From GCA-2737725 sp965229355 (GTDB lineage: Bacteria; Pseudomonadota; Alphaproteobacteria; Rhodospirillales; Rhodospirillaceae): a stretch of 64,000 nucleotides of DNA. The position numbers and the translations under genes are program-made. Below the pieces are notes generated by a model that was not told the origin of the DNA, did no database searches, and saw only the letters and a program-made list of their open reading frames with translations. Each line of letters opens with the position of its first letter. The stretch's first letter is position 1. The stretch lies in NCBI GenBank assembly GCA_965229355.1, contig OZ245869.1, positions 1,736,001-1,800,000 of the forward strand, written 5' to 3'. Positions 24,820-34,249 of the stretch are shown piece after piece.

Positions 24820-27225
24820 TTAACCACGAAGTTGGCCGCCAACTTTCTCAACGGCAGCAACAATCTTCTTGGCCACGGCTTCAATTTGGTCGTCGGTCAG
24901 TGTCGCGTCTTTCGACTGCAAGGTCACGGTAATAGCGACCGACTTCTTGCCTTCGCCAACGTTCGGTCCTTCATACACGTCAAACAGACCAATGTTGGTG
25001 ACAAGATCGCGTTCTGCGTTGCGCACAGCCTTCAATACCGTCTCAGCGCTGACGGTTGTGTCTGTCACAAACGCGAAATCGCGCTCGACCGGTTGATACG
25101 GTGAGGCCTTTAGCAGAGACCGTGCCGTACCGCTCTTGCCCTTCTTCGCTTCAGGGATGCGGTCAATCGCCACTTCAAACGCCACAACCGGGCCTTTGAC
25201 GTCGAGCGCTTGCAGCACACGTGGATGTATTTCACCGAACCAGGCGAACACGAGGTTACCTTGCTTCAATGTGCCGCTGCGACCTGGGTGCAGCCACTCA
25301 GGTGTGCCGTCTTTCGGGCCCACACCGGTTTGTAAACCACTGGCCGAGACGCCCGCTGCTTCCAACGCTGCGATCGCATCAGCTTTGGCATCCATCGCAT
25401 CAACGGGGCGGCGCGTACCAGCCCAATGACGTGGCGATGTGTGGCCAGAGCGCACACCGGCGGCCATCAACATTTGTTCGCCAGGCTTAAAGCCCTCGAA
25501 ACGAGGCCCAATTTCAAACAGGTTGGAATCATGAAGTCCGCGCACGGCATTGCGGCCAGCGCCAGCAATCAAGTTCGGCACAACGGACGGGCGCAAGATA
25601 TCCAAATCAGCACTGATCGGGTTCGCCAGCGGCACTAACGCACCGCCATTTGCAAACAACTCAGCGTGCGCTTTGCTGAGGAATGACCACGTCACTGTTT
25701 CAGCTAAGCCCCGTGTCGCCAATGTGCGACGGACGTTGCTGACCAAGCGTTGTTTTGCATTCAGCGCTGGCTTCTGCGGCACAGCGCGCGGCATCGGTTC
25801 GGCTTTGATGTTGTCGTAGCCGTAAATACGCAACACTTCCTCGACCAAGTCTTGCCACAGGGTCACATCGCTGCGCCACGATGGCGGCGTTACTTGCCAA
25901 GGTGAACCGACATGAACCTTAAAGCCCAAGCGCTCCAGGATGTTTTTGATTTCAGCCACCGGCACCGTCACGCCGCCTAACTTGGCAACGCGCTCAGGAT
26001 CAAACGCCACAGCTTTGAACGGCGCAGGGGCTTGCCCACCCACAACCAGTTCAGACGCCTCACCACCGCACAGGTCGATGACCATGCGTGTGGTCAGTTC
26101 CACGCCTTGAATGGCCGAGGCGATATCAACGCCGCGTTCGAAGCAGTAGCGCGCATCCGAGTTAATTTCGAGCTTGCGGCCTGTACTTGCGATGTTGCTG
26201 GGGTCAAACCACGCAGACTCAATGAAAATGGTTGTGGTGCCATCACCAACACTGGTGGGTTCGCCGCCCATGATGCCGCCAATGCCAACCGCTGCGGTAT
26301 CATCGGCAATCACCACCATTGAATTGTCGAGCTTGTAGGTCTTGCCGTTCAGCGCCAGCACTTCTTCGCCGTCGTTCGCCAAACGCGGGCCCACATCACC
26401 CTTTAATTTCGCATCATCAAACGCGTGGATGGGTCGTCCCAAATCAATGTTGATGTACTGCGTAATGTCCACCAATGCAGACACGCTGCGCAAACCAATC
26501 GCTTTCAAACGGTCTTGCATCCAGGCGGGTGAAGGTCCGTTCTTCACACCTTTTACGGTGCGACCTGCAAATTGCGGGCATTTGTTGGCCTGATCAGCGG
26601 GCAAGCGCATTGCAATGTTGCGCGACGCCGGGAAGGTGCCTTTTACAGCGCCGTCGTTCAGCGGCTTTAAGGTGCCCAAACCGGCGGCGGCCAAATCGCG
26701 GGCTACACCACGCACGCCCAGTGCATCGACGCGGTTTGGCGTTAAGTTGATTTCGAAGACCGGATCAATGTTCAACACGGTCGTGACAGGTGCGCCCACC
26801 ACAGCACTTTCCGGCAATTCGATAATGCCGTCGTGGTCTTCGCCCAGTTTCAATTCGCGCGTCGAGCACATCATGCCTTGGCTCTCAACGTCGCGGATTT
26901 TGCCCTTCTTCAGCTTCTCACCGCTTTCGGGGATCACATCACCCGGACGAGCCAGCACAACCTTCAAACCAGCGCGCGCGTTTGGTGCGCCGCAGACAAC
27001 TTGTAGCGTTTCAGTGCCGGTCGAGACTTTGCACAGCTTCAAGCGATCAGCATTGGGGTGCTTATCAGCTTCCAGCACATGCCCCACAATGAAAGAGCCC
27101 AAGGCTTTGCCGGGGTCGTGTAGGGCGTCAACTTCAAGGCCGATGCTGGTCAGCTTCGCGGAAATTTCATCCACGGAGGCTGAAGTGTCTAAATGCGACT
27201 TCAGCCAAGACAGTGTGAACTTCAT
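24820..27225 (-). CDS. pheT: Phenylalanyl-tRNA synthetase beta subunit
   Basis: An 801-residue beta subunit of the (alpha-beta)2 enzyme that charges tRNA-Phe and edits mischarged Tyr. Visible domains are the N-terminal start KFTLSWLKSHLDTSASVDEI, the tRNA-binding OB fold (about 40-150, FIVGHVLEADKHPNADRLKLCKVS), the B3/B4 editing domain, B5, and the C-terminal ferredoxin-like anticodon-binding domain (SPYQPVERDFAFV to the end). Its ATG overlaps the pheS stop (ATGA), indicating translational coupling. Confidence 0.97.
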   Translation of the reverse strand: MKFTLSWLKSHLDTSASVDEISAKLTSIGLEVDALHDPGKALGSFIVGHVLEADKHPNADRLKLCKVSTGTETLQVVCGAPNARAGLKVVLARPGDVIPESGEKLKKGKIRDVESQGMMCSTRELKLGEDHDGIIELPESAVVGAPVTTVLNIDPVFEINLTPNRVDALGVRGVARDLAAAGLGTLKPLNDGAVKGTFPASRNIAMRLPADQANKCPQFAGRTVKGVKNGPSPAWMQDRLKAIGLRSVSALVDITQYINIDLGRPIHAFDDAKLKGDVGPRLANDGEEVLALNGKTYKLDNSMVVIADDTAAVGIGGIMGGEPTSVGDGTTTIFIESAWFDPSNIASTGRKLEINSDARYCFERGVDIASAIQGVELTTRMVIDLCGGEASELVVGGQAPAPFKAVAFDPERVAKLGGVTVPVAEIKNILERLGFKVHVGSPWQVTPPSWRSDVTLWQDLVEEVLRIYGYDNIKAEPMPRAVPQKPALNAKQRLVSNVRRTLATRGLAETVTWSFLSKAHAELFANGGALVPLANPISADLDILRPSVVPNLIAGAGRNAVRGLHDSNLFEIGPRFEGFKPGEQMLMAAGVRSGHTSPRHWAGTRRPVDAMDAKADAIAALEAAGVSASGLQTGVGPKDGTPEWLHPGRSGTLKQGNLVFAWFGEIHPRVLQALDVKGPVVAFEVAIDRIPEAKKGKSGTARSLLKASPYQPVERDFAFVTDTTVSAETVLKAVRNAERDLVTNIGLFDVYEGPNVGEGKKSVAITVTLQSKDATLTDDQIEAVAKKIVAAVEKVGGQLRG

Positions 27226-28298
27226 TTGTTGAGCCCTCCGGTCAAAGAGGGCACATCTAATGAAGCGAACCCGTAATGTTTCAACCAGCGCAGATCAGAT
27301 TCGAAGAACGTGCGCAAATCAGGAATGCCGTACTTCAGCATGGCCACGCGCTCAACACCCATGCCGAACGCGAAGCCTTGGTAGATTTCAGGATCAAGGC
27401 CGCACGACCGCAGCACATTCGGGTGCACCATGCCGCAGCCCAGAATTTCCAGCCAATCGCCGTAATTGCCGATCTTCAATTCGCCGCCAGACCGCGAGCA
27501 GCCGATATCCATTTCGGCAGACGGTTCCGTGAACGGGAAGAACGATGGGCGGAAGCGGATGGTCAAATCATCAACGCCAAAGAAGCTGCGCACAAATTCC
27601 TGCAAGCAGCCCTTCAAATGCGTCATGTTGGTTTCGGTGTCGATCACCAGACCTTCAATCTGGTGGAACATCGGAGTGTGCGTCATGTCGTAGTCGCAAC
27701 GGTATGTGCGCCCCGGAATGATCACGCGGATTGGTGGCTTTTCACTCAACATCGTGCGGATTTGCACCGGCGATGTATGTGTGCGCAGCAGATAGCGGTT
27801 GCCGTCCTGATCTGGCGGCAAAAAGAATGTGTCGTGCATTTCACGCGCCGGGTGGCCGGGGGGGAAGTTCAGGGCGGTGAAGTTGTGGAAGTCATCTTCC
27901 ACATCCGGGCCTTCCGCAATGGTGAAGCCCATGGCGCCAAAAATGGCGGCCATCTCATCCATGGTTTGCGTAATCGGATGCAGTGAGCCTTTGAGTTCCG
28001 GGCGGATGGGCAGCGTCACATCCATCTTCTCGGTGGCAAGCTTGGCATCAAGCGCTGCGGCATCCAGTGTTGTACGGCGCGCGCCAATCGCGTCTTCAAT
28101 TTCGGTTTTCAGAACGTTGAGCTGTTGGCCAAAAGTTTTGCGATCATCAGGGCTCATCGTCCCTAAGTTTTTCATCAGGCCAGTGACACGGCCTTTTTTG
28201 CCCAAAGCATCGACACGTACGTTCTCTAACGCAGGCACATCGCTTGCTGCCGTTACGGCCGCCAGCACTTCACTGCGCAGTTGATCGATCTCGCTCAT
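27222..28298 (-). CDS. pheS: Phenylalanyl-tRNA synthetase alpha subunit
   Basis: A 358-residue catalytic alpha subunit. The N-terminal coiled-coil arm is followed by class II motif 2 (TSPVQIRTMLSEKPPIRVIIPGRTYRCDYDMTHTPMFHQIEGLVID) and motif 3 (GFAFGMGVERVAMLKYGIPDLRTFFESD). Length normal. It lies downstream of rplT, separated by an intrinsic terminator at 28331-28364, so pheST transcription depends either on read-through or on an internal promoter. Confidence 0.97.
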   Translation of the reverse strand: MSEIDQLRSEVLAAVTAASDVPALENVRVDALGKKGRVTGLMKNLGTMSPDDRKTFGQQLNVLKTEIEDAIGARRTTLDAAALDAKLATEKMDVTLPIRPELKGSLHPITQTMDEMAAIFGAMGFTIAEGPDVEDDFHNFTALNFPPGHPAREMHDTFFLPPDQDGNRYLLRTHTSPVQIRTMLSEKPPIRVIIPGRTYRCDYDMTHTPMFHQIEGLVIDTETNMTHLKGCLQEFVRSFFGVDDLTIRFRPSFFPFTEPSAEMDIGCSRSGGELKIGNYGDWLEILGCGMVHPNVLRSCGLDPEIYQGFAFGMGVERVAMLKYGIPDLRTFFESDLRWLKHYGFASLDVPSLTGGLNK

Positions 28299-28330
28299 CG
28301 TTTTTCAAAACCGCTATTTAAAAAGAATCA

Positions 28331-28364
28331 AAACAAAAGGGGCTACCTCTCGGCGGCCCCTTTT
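28331..28364 (-). terminator. Intrinsic terminator between rplT and pheS
   Basis: A 9-bp perfect stem AAAAGGGGC/GCCCCTTTT (28335-28343 with 28356-28364) encloses a 12-base loop. On the minus strand it is followed by TTTTGTTTTG. It may end the rpmI-rplT mRNA or act as an attenuator for pheST; no Phe-rich leader peptide is visible before it. A smaller hairpin CGTTCG-GATA-CGAACG lies just after the rplT stop. Confidence 0.75.
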
Positions 28365-28416
28365 GCGGTCCCACGTTGAAGTGTGGGCGAAGTGTGTTCG
28401 TATCCGAACGAGCGCT

Positions 28417-28770
28417 TTAGAGAGCCGCCTGAGCCTGTTTCACCAAGCCGGCAAACGTCGCGGGATCGCGCACGGCCAGATCGGCCAGGATCTTACGATC
28501 GAGTTCGATGCCGATTTTCTTCAAGCCGCTCATGAATTTCGAGTAGGTCACGCCCAATTCGCGTGCACCGGCGTTGATACGTTGGATCCACAGACCACGG
28601 TAATCACGCTTCTTGCGGCGGCGGTCGCGGTACGCGAACTGCAAGCCGTGCTCAAGATGGTGCTTTGCCGTTTTGTAGGTCTTGGAATGGCGACCACGAT
28701 AGCCCTTGGCAGCCTTCAGAACTTTTTTGTGACGAGCGTGTTTGGTTACGCCGCGTTTTACACGAGCCAT
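28417..28770 (-). CDS. rplT: Ribosomal protein L20
   Basis: A 117-residue 50S protein that binds 23S rRNA early in assembly. It starts MARVKRGVTKHARHKKVLKAAKGYRGRHSKTYKTAKHHLEHGLQFAYRDRRRKKRDYRGLWIQRINAGARE, the nearly invariant family sequence. It follows rpmI by 19 bases. In other bacteria L20 represses its own operon; here such control is only inferred. Confidence 0.98.
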   Translation of the reverse strand: MARVKRGVTKHARHKKVLKAAKGYRGRHSKTYKTAKHHLEHGLQFAYRDRRRKKRDYRGLWIQRINAGARELGVTYSKFMSGLKKIGIELDRKILADLAVRDPATFAGLVKQAQAAL

Positions 28771-28789
28771 GGTTTTTCTCCTCTAAGCT

Positions 28790-28993
28790 TTATGATCTGC
28801 CGTAGGGCAGGAAACGCAGCAATGCTGGCGTATCGCACTCGGCCAGCACGAATGTGCGGCGAGATGTACGCTTCATTTTTTGCGATTTTGCTCCGAGGTT
28901 GTGGCGCTTCTTTGCCACGCCGGCCTTCACTCGGCCGGAACCGGTCACGCGAAAGCGCTTCTTGACCGCGCTCTTGGTCTTCATCTTGGGCAT
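28790..28993 (-). CDS. rpmI: Ribosomal protein L35
   Basis: A 67-residue basic 50S protein. The start MPKMKTKSAVKKRFRVTGSGRVKAG and the middle KRHNLGAKSQKMKRTSRR are typical. It is first in rpmI-rplT, behind a good sigma-70-type promoter at 29151-29179. Confidence 0.97.
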   Translation of the reverse strand: MPKMKTKSAVKKRFRVTGSGRVKAGVAKKRHNLGAKSQKMKRTSRRTFVLAECDTPALLRFLPYGRS

Positions 28994-29150
28994 TTTGTGT
29001 TCCTTAACGTTGGATGTTATTGCACCGTCGGGTGGGCTGCCCCGGGATTTAGATCGATCCCTGCCGTACCGCCGTCGAGACAGTTGGTCATAAAAGACCG
29101 GTCGTCCCTATTATTTCCCACCCCCCGGCAAGCCGAGGGAAGGAGGCGGG

Positions 29151-29179
29151 CTTATACCTGTAAGCCCTTCATGACGCAA
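29151..29179 (-). promoter_or_regulatory. Sigma-70-type promoter of rpmI-rplT
   Basis: On the minus strand TTGCGT (complement of 29174-29179) is followed after exactly 17 bases by TATAAG (complement of 29151-29156). A 7-bp inverted repeat GGGCTTA/TAAGCCC (29148-29154 and 29161-29167) overlaps the -10. The predicted leader to rpmI is about 150 bases and contains a GC-rich stem (CGGC/GCCG near 29126-29138). Confidence 0.5.
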
Positions 29180-29230
29180 GGATTGTAGCCCCAGGAAAAG
29201 CCTGTGGGTCATGCTGCTTCAGGGCTTTAA

Positions 29231-29268
29231 AAGCAAAACGGCGAAGACTTTAAAAATCTTCGCCGTTT
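29231..29268 (-). terminator. Intrinsic terminator of infC
   Basis: The 12-bp perfect stem AAACGGCGAAGA/TCTTCGCCGTTT (29236-29247 with 29257-29268) is followed on the minus strand by TTTTGCTTTT. It lies 38 bases past the infC stop and separates infC from the rpmI promoter. Confidence 0.85.
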
Positions 29269-29306
29269 CAATGGTTTAGGCGGCATTTCTGCCCAGAATT
29301 AAGCGC

Positions 29307-29849
29307 CTAGCGAGGGGCCAGCACCATGGTGACCTGACGGCCTTCCATGCGGGGTTCCATCTCGACCTTCGCGATTTCCTCGTTGTCCTTCTTGATTCGC
29401 TCCAAGAGCTGCTGGCCGATCTCTTGGTGAACCATTTCACGACCACGATAGCGCAGGGTGATTTTCACCTTGTCGCCTTCTTCGATGAAACGCTTCAGCG
29501 CGCGCATTTTCACTTCGTAATCGTGACCGCCGATGGCGGGGCGCACTTTCAATTCTTTAACTTCGATGACCTTCTGCTTTTTCTTCGCTTCATTCTCTTT
29601 CTTTTGCAGCTCGTACTTGTACTTGCCGATGTCGAGAATTTTGCAGACAGGCGGTTCAGCACCTGGGGAAATTTCCACCAAGTCGTAGCCAGCTTCGTCA
29701 GCTTTGCGGAGAGCAGTTTCGCGGTCGACGACGCCGATATTTTCGCCGTCATAGCCGATCAGGCGGACTTGGCGGGCGTCGATTTGATGATTGACGCGCG
29801 GCCCGTCATCTTTGGGCGGCGCTTGTCGGTTTTGGTCTGGGCGAGCTAT
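29307..29849 (-). CDS. infC: Translation initiation factor IF-3 with AUA start codon
   Basis: A 180-residue factor that binds the 30S subunit and monitors initiator tRNA and start codons. The N-domain (GPRVNHQIDARQVRLIGYDGENIGVV, DEAGYDLVEISPGAEPPVCKILDIGKYKYE) and C-domain (KELKVRPAIGGHDYEVK to MEPRMEGRQVTMVLAPR) are complete. No ATG, GTG or TTG lies before the conserved N-domain; the only TTG is inside it (29681). An AGGAG at 29858-29862 is eight bases from an ATA at 29847-29849, giving (M)ARPDQNRQAPPKDDGPRVN. A rare start codon in infC is a known device for IF-3 self-control. The frame closes upstream at 29871-29873. Confidence 0.9.
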   Translation of the reverse strand: MARPDQNRQAPPKDDGPRVNHQIDARQVRLIGYDGENIGVVDRETALRKADEAGYDLVEISPGAEPPVCKILDIGKYKYELQKKENEAKKKQKVIEVKELKVRPAIGGHDYEVKMRALKRFIEEGDKVKITLRYRGREMVHQEIGQQLLERIKKDNEEIAKVEMEPRMEGRQVTMVLAPR

Positions 29850-29987
29850 GTCGCAATCTCCTGTTTCAGTTCAAACACTATCAAAGCGATCTTCAGTATA
29901 ACGCAATAAGATGCGCTTCGGATACGCATCCGTCCCAGCTTAATCCATAAATCCTGTTGGAATTCCGGGCCGGCTGGAAATTAAGGC

Positions 29988-31897
29988 CTATGCCGGTGGT
30001 GCGCATTCGCCGCGGAGTCTATCGGTGGCTTCAGCCAAGGCAAGGATTTCTTGGTTGTTTCCACCCAAACGCCGCAGGGCAACCGTACGTTCTTCGGCTT
30101 CTTTTTTACCGACCACGGCAATGATCGGCACTTTGGCCAAAGAATGCTCGCGCACTTTGTAGTTAATCTTCTCGTTCCGCAGGTCGGTTTCCACGCGCAA
30201 ACCGGCCTTTTGCAAGGTCTTAGCCACTTCAGCTGCGTAGTCGTTGGCATCTGAGGTAATGGTGGCCACCACGACCTGCAAGGGGGTCAGCCACAGTGGT
30301 AATTTACCGGCATAGTTCTCGATCAAGATGCCAATGAAGCGTTCGAAAGACCCTAAGATTGCGCGGTGAAGCATAACCGGGCGGTGTTTCGCACCATCTT
30401 CGCCCACGTATTCTGCGTCGAGTCGTTCTGGTAACACGAAATCCGCCTGCAACGTGCCGCACTGCCAATCACGACCAATCGCGTCACGCAGCACGAACTC
30501 TAACTTCGGACCATAGAATGCGCCTTCGCCGGGGTTCAGTTCCCAGTCCAGGCCCGCAGCAGCCGTTGCTTCTTTCAATGAATTCTCAGCGCGGTCCCAG
30601 GTTTCATCCGAACCCGCACGCACAGGCGGACGGTCCGAGAACTTCACTTTGATTTCGGTGAAGCCCAAATCTTGATAGACGCTGCGCAACAGCTCAATGA
30701 AAGATTTTGTTTCCGCTTTCACCTGATCTTCGGTGCAGAAGATGTGCGCATCATCTTGCACAAACGCACGCACGCGCATCAGGCCATGCAACGCGCCCGA
30801 GGGCTCGTTGCGATGGCACGCGCCGAACTCGGCCAAGCGTAACGGTAGATCGCGGTAGCTTTTGATGCCCTGATTGTAGATCTGCACGTGGCAGGGGCAG
30901 TTCATCGGCTTAATGGCCAGTTTGCGTTCTTCGGATTCCGACGTGAACATCGCGTGGCCGAACTTTTCCCAGTGGCCAGACTTCTGCCACAACACGCTGT
31001 CCACCAGCATGGGGGTGTTCACTTCCTGATAGCCCGCATCGTCCAAACGGCGGCGGATATAGCTTTGAATACCGCGATAAACCGTCCAGCCCTTCGGGTG
31101 CCAGAACACTGCACCGCGTGCTTCTTCTTGCAGGTGGAACAAGTCCATTTCCTGGCCGAGGCGGCGGTGGTCGCGCTTCTCGGCTTCTTCCAGCATCGTC
31201 AGGTATTCTTTCAGCTGCTTTTCGTCACCCCATGCGGTGCCGTAAATGCGCTGGAGCATTTCGTTCTTGGAATCGCCGCGCCAATAAGCGCCAGCCAGCT
31301 TCATCAGCTTGAAGGCTTTGCCCAGCTTGCCGGTCGAGGGCAGGTGCGGGCCGCGGCACAAATCCAACCACTTACCTTGCTTGTAAACCGAGACAGGTTC
31401 CGAGATGGGCAAGCCTTCGATCAGTTCGGCTTTATAGTCTTCGCCAATGCTTTTGAAGTATTTGATCGCTTCGTCGCGTGGCCACACTTCGCGGATGATC
31501 TTCTCATCGCGGTCGACGATCTCGCGCATCTTCTCTTCGATCTTGCCCAAATCATCGGGCGTGAAGGGCTCGGTGCGGGCGAAGTCGTAGTAAAAGCCGT
31601 TCTCAATGGCAGGACCAATTGTGACCTGCGTTTTGGGAAATAATTCCTGCACTGCTTCGGCCATCACGTGTGCGGCGTCGTGGCGCAGCAACTCCATGCC
31701 GTCGGCATCTTTTTTCGTGATGATGGAAACAGCCGAATCTTTCTCGATGACACGGAGAGATCGAGCAACTGGCCGTCGATCTTCATCGCCAGAGCGGCTT
31801 TCGCAAGGCCGGGGCCAATATCGGCGGCTAATTGTTCGCCGGTAATCGCACTGTCAAAGCGACGCACGCTGCCATCGGGGAGAGTAATCGCAACCAT
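29988..31897 (-). CDS. thrS: Threonyl-tRNA synthetase, interrupted by a one-base deletion
   Basis: Charges tRNA-Thr. The ATG at 31897 opens the TGS domain (MVAITLPDGSVRRFDSAITG...KIDGQLLDLS, residues 1-48), then the frame is lost at 31754. Adding one C there restores RVIEKDSAVSIITKKDADGMELLRHDAAHVMAEAVQ and joins the remaining frame, which carries the editing domain, class II motifs (VNTPMLVDSVLWQKSGHWEKF, MRVRAFVQDDAHIFC) and the anticodon-binding domain, for 636 residues, the usual length. Without correction, translation from the internal ATG at 31697 would make a protein without TGS. A sequencing error is most likely since the gene is essential and no second copy is in the window. Confidence 0.9.
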
Positions 31898-31998
31898 TTC
31901 AAGCCGTTAGATAAGGGTTACAGCACCTTGGAAAGGCACCAAATTCAGGGGCAATCTAAGGTTCCGGGGCTTTAAGTCAACTTGGGCTTAAGCGGGGT

Positions 31999-32964
31999 TT
32001 AAGTGCCAACGCCTGCGTCGAGATCAGCCAATAGCGTCAAGATTTCACCGGTGCCGATCTGGGCTAAATGCGCGCGGTTAAGGACTTGCACCCGGCTGCC
32101 ACGGGGGCCGTCAATGGCGGGGTCGGACCCAGCGCCAAACAAGACAACGCATCGGCTGTTGGCAATGGCGGCAATATGCATGGCCGCACTTGCGGGGCCG
32201 ATCGCCGCGGCTGCGGCCCACGACAAAAACACGGTATCAATGACCGGGGCCTTACCGGTCAGGTCAATCGCGTCGGGGCACCGGCGGGTAATCTCATCGA
32301 CCAGGTGTGGATGGTTTGCGAACCCCATCAGCAGCGGTGTCAGTTTGCGGCTGGTCAGCCATTCGGCCAAGCCTGCGTAACGTTCCGGCGGCCAGGCATC
32401 TTCAGTTTCGTGGTCCAACATCAACATGGCGAAGGGCTGGTTCATACGGAAGGGTGCCGAGAATTCACGTACTTGGCGCGCCGCCCATGAGACATCCGCT
32501 TTCAGCACTTCGTAAACGCCTGCGACTTTCAACTGGTCTTGCAGACGGTCCGACACATGCATGCTGATTTTGCGCGGGTTATTATGATAAAGCGCAGTGC
32601 CTGCAATATCGCCTGACCACGGGATCGTCGCTAAAATATCGGGCTTGGGTTTCAAGCCATACATCAGGTGGAAATAGACGCGCGATGAAAACGACTGCGC
32701 GAAGTCGTACACGCGGCTGAATGTTACCGAGCGCAGTTCCGCCCGCAGTTCCAAAATGCCGCGCACATCCCAGCTCGAGCGGCGTGGGTCCATCCACACA
32801 TCGTCCATGTAAGGCAATGATTTCGCGATCAACAAGGTGGCCGGGGTGCACAGAGCCACAAGGCGTGCGTCTTTGTGGTGTGTGCGGAGCGCCGCCAACG
32901 CACTTAAGGCTAACATCAGGCGTGCAGGACGCTCCGGGCAGATGACCAGGATTGTCTCGGTCAC
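31999..32964 (-). CDS. GT9 (heptosyltransferase-like) glycosyltransferase
   Basis: A 321-residue cytoplasmic or membrane-associated enzyme of glycosyltransferase family 9. The N-terminal ILVICPERPARLMLALSALAALRTHHKDARLVALC and the C-terminal donor-site segment VFLSWAAAAAIGPASAAMHIAAIANSRCVVLFGAGSDPAIDGPRG, ending in a DGPRG variant of the family motif, identify it. Family members add heptose to lipopolysaccharide core. Start is GTG, overlapping the stop of the GT4 gene by four bases (GTGA), so the two glycosyltransferases act in one pathway. Confidence 0.82.
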   Translation of the reverse strand: MTETILVICPERPARLMLALSALAALRTHHKDARLVALCTPATLLIAKSLPYMDDVWMDPRRSSWDVRGILELRAELRSVTFSRVYDFAQSFSSRVYFHLMYGLKPKPDILATIPWSGDIAGTALYHNNPRKISMHVSDRLQDQLKVAGVYEVLKADVSWAARQVREFSAPFRMNQPFAMLMLDHETEDAWPPERYAGLAEWLTSRKLTPLLMGFANHPHLVDEITRRCPDAIDLTGKAPVIDTVFLSWAAAAAIGPASAAMHIAAIANSRCVVLFGAGSDPAIDGPRGSRVQVLNRAHLAQIGTGEILTLLADLDAGVGT

Positions 32965-34151
32965 TTTGCGCCCGTGATGAGCATCTGCTTCCGGCTCAAG
33001 ACCTCATCGTAAACCGCTAATGTTTGGGCGCACATTTCCGCTTTGGTGAACCGGGCGCGCACCCGCTCCATGGCGCGGGCCCCGACTTTGGCGCGTTCGT
33101 CTTGGCTAATACTGAGGGCCCGTTCCAACGCATCGGCCAGTGATACCGGATCGCGCGGTGTGAATAGCCAGCCCGTCACACCGGGCTCTATGATCTCAGG
33201 GGCCGCACCATGTGCCGGGGCCACTACCGCGCGACCCATGGCTTGTGCTTCCGCGACCACGCGCCCGAAGGCTTCGGGGTCGGTCGAGGCTGAGACCGCC
33301 ACGTCGGTGATCATGTAGGCCGCCGGGATGTCGTTGCAGTCTTGAACAATCTGCACCCAACCGCTGACGCCCTTTTCTTCGGCGTAATTCAACAGCGTGT
33401 CTACTAAGTGCGGGCTTTCGGTGGGCCCCACCATCATGCAGCGGATATCGTGGTTGTTGGGGTCGCGCTTTTTCATCACGCCCAGCGCATCGATCAGCAG
33501 CCGATGGCCTTTCCAGCCGGTGATGCGCCCCGGCAGCATGATCACGCGCGTGGATTCCGATAGCCGCCATTTCTGCGCCAGTTGAATCAGGCGCATGGAG
33601 GTGACGGTGACCGGGTCGAAGGCTTGCACATCGACGCCGCGATAGATCAGGCGAATTTTATCGGCGGGCACACCGTAGTTGCCCATCACATGCGTGCGGA
33701 TGAATTCGGAAATCGCAATCACCACATCGCCCTCAGCCATCACCCGGTTGTAGAGCTTTTTTAAGCCAAAAGGCCCAAGACCGTATGTGCCATGAAACGT
33801 GGTGACGAATGGAATGTTCAATTTTTGCGCCGCGTATTTGGCGCTCCAAGCGGGCGCACGGCTGCGGGCGTGAACGACACTGACATTGTGCTCTTGCATC
33901 ACAGCCGCCAGCACGTCCACGTTGCGGCGAATATTCAGCGGGTTTTTGGACTTTAAAGGCAAAGTAATGTGGGTGGCGCCGACGCGCTCGAGCTCACGCA
34001 CCATGGGCCCGCCGGTCGAGGCCACCAGGGCTTTCCAGCCCGCATTCACAAGGGCTTGCGCGACATCAACGGTGCCGCGCTCAACACCACCCGCGATCAA
34101 GGAGGGCAGCACCTGTAAGCAAACTTTCTGAGAGGTGGCGTTCTCGCCCAT
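32961..34151 (-). CDS. GT4 family glycosyltransferase
   Basis: A 396-residue GT-B-fold enzyme. The acceptor-side N-domain has VLPSLIAGGVERGTVDVAQALVNAGWKALVAS, and the donor-side C-domain has VIMLPGRITGWKGHRLLIDAL and the EX7E-type region DPEAFGRVVAEAQAMGRAVVAPAHGAAPEIIEPGVTGWLF. Family members transfer sugars from nucleotide donors in surface polysaccharide or LPS synthesis. It is first in a two-gene unit with the GT9 gene. The exact sugar is not readable. Confidence 0.88.
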   Translation of the reverse strand: MGENATSQKVCLQVLPSLIAGGVERGTVDVAQALVNAGWKALVASTGGPMVRELERVGATHITLPLKSKNPLNIRRNVDVLAAVMQEHNVSVVHARSRAPAWSAKYAAQKLNIPFVTTFHGTYGLGPFGLKKLYNRVMAEGDVVIAISEFIRTHVMGNYGVPADKIRLIYRGVDVQAFDPVTVTSMRLIQLAQKWRLSESTRVIMLPGRITGWKGHRLLIDALGVMKKRDPNNHDIRCMMVGPTESPHLVDTLLNYAEEKGVSGWVQIVQDCNDIPAAYMITDVAVSASTDPEAFGRVVAEAQAMGRAVVAPAHGAAPEIIEPGVTGWLFTPRDPVSLADALERALSISQDERAKVGARAMERVRARFTKAEMCAQTLAVYDEVLSRKQMLITGAK

Positions 34152-34249
34152 GTTTCGCCGTATAGAACCTGTTATAACCCGCCACCGGTCTTAAATAACC
34201 GGCATATGTTTGCTTTGTATCACGACTGACGTGCTTGTCAGGGGTTTCG

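Noticed and set aside
29682..29849. IF-3 starting at the internal TTG (29681)
   Set aside because: This would remove the conserved N-domain that is plainly encoded upstream with its own AGGAG.
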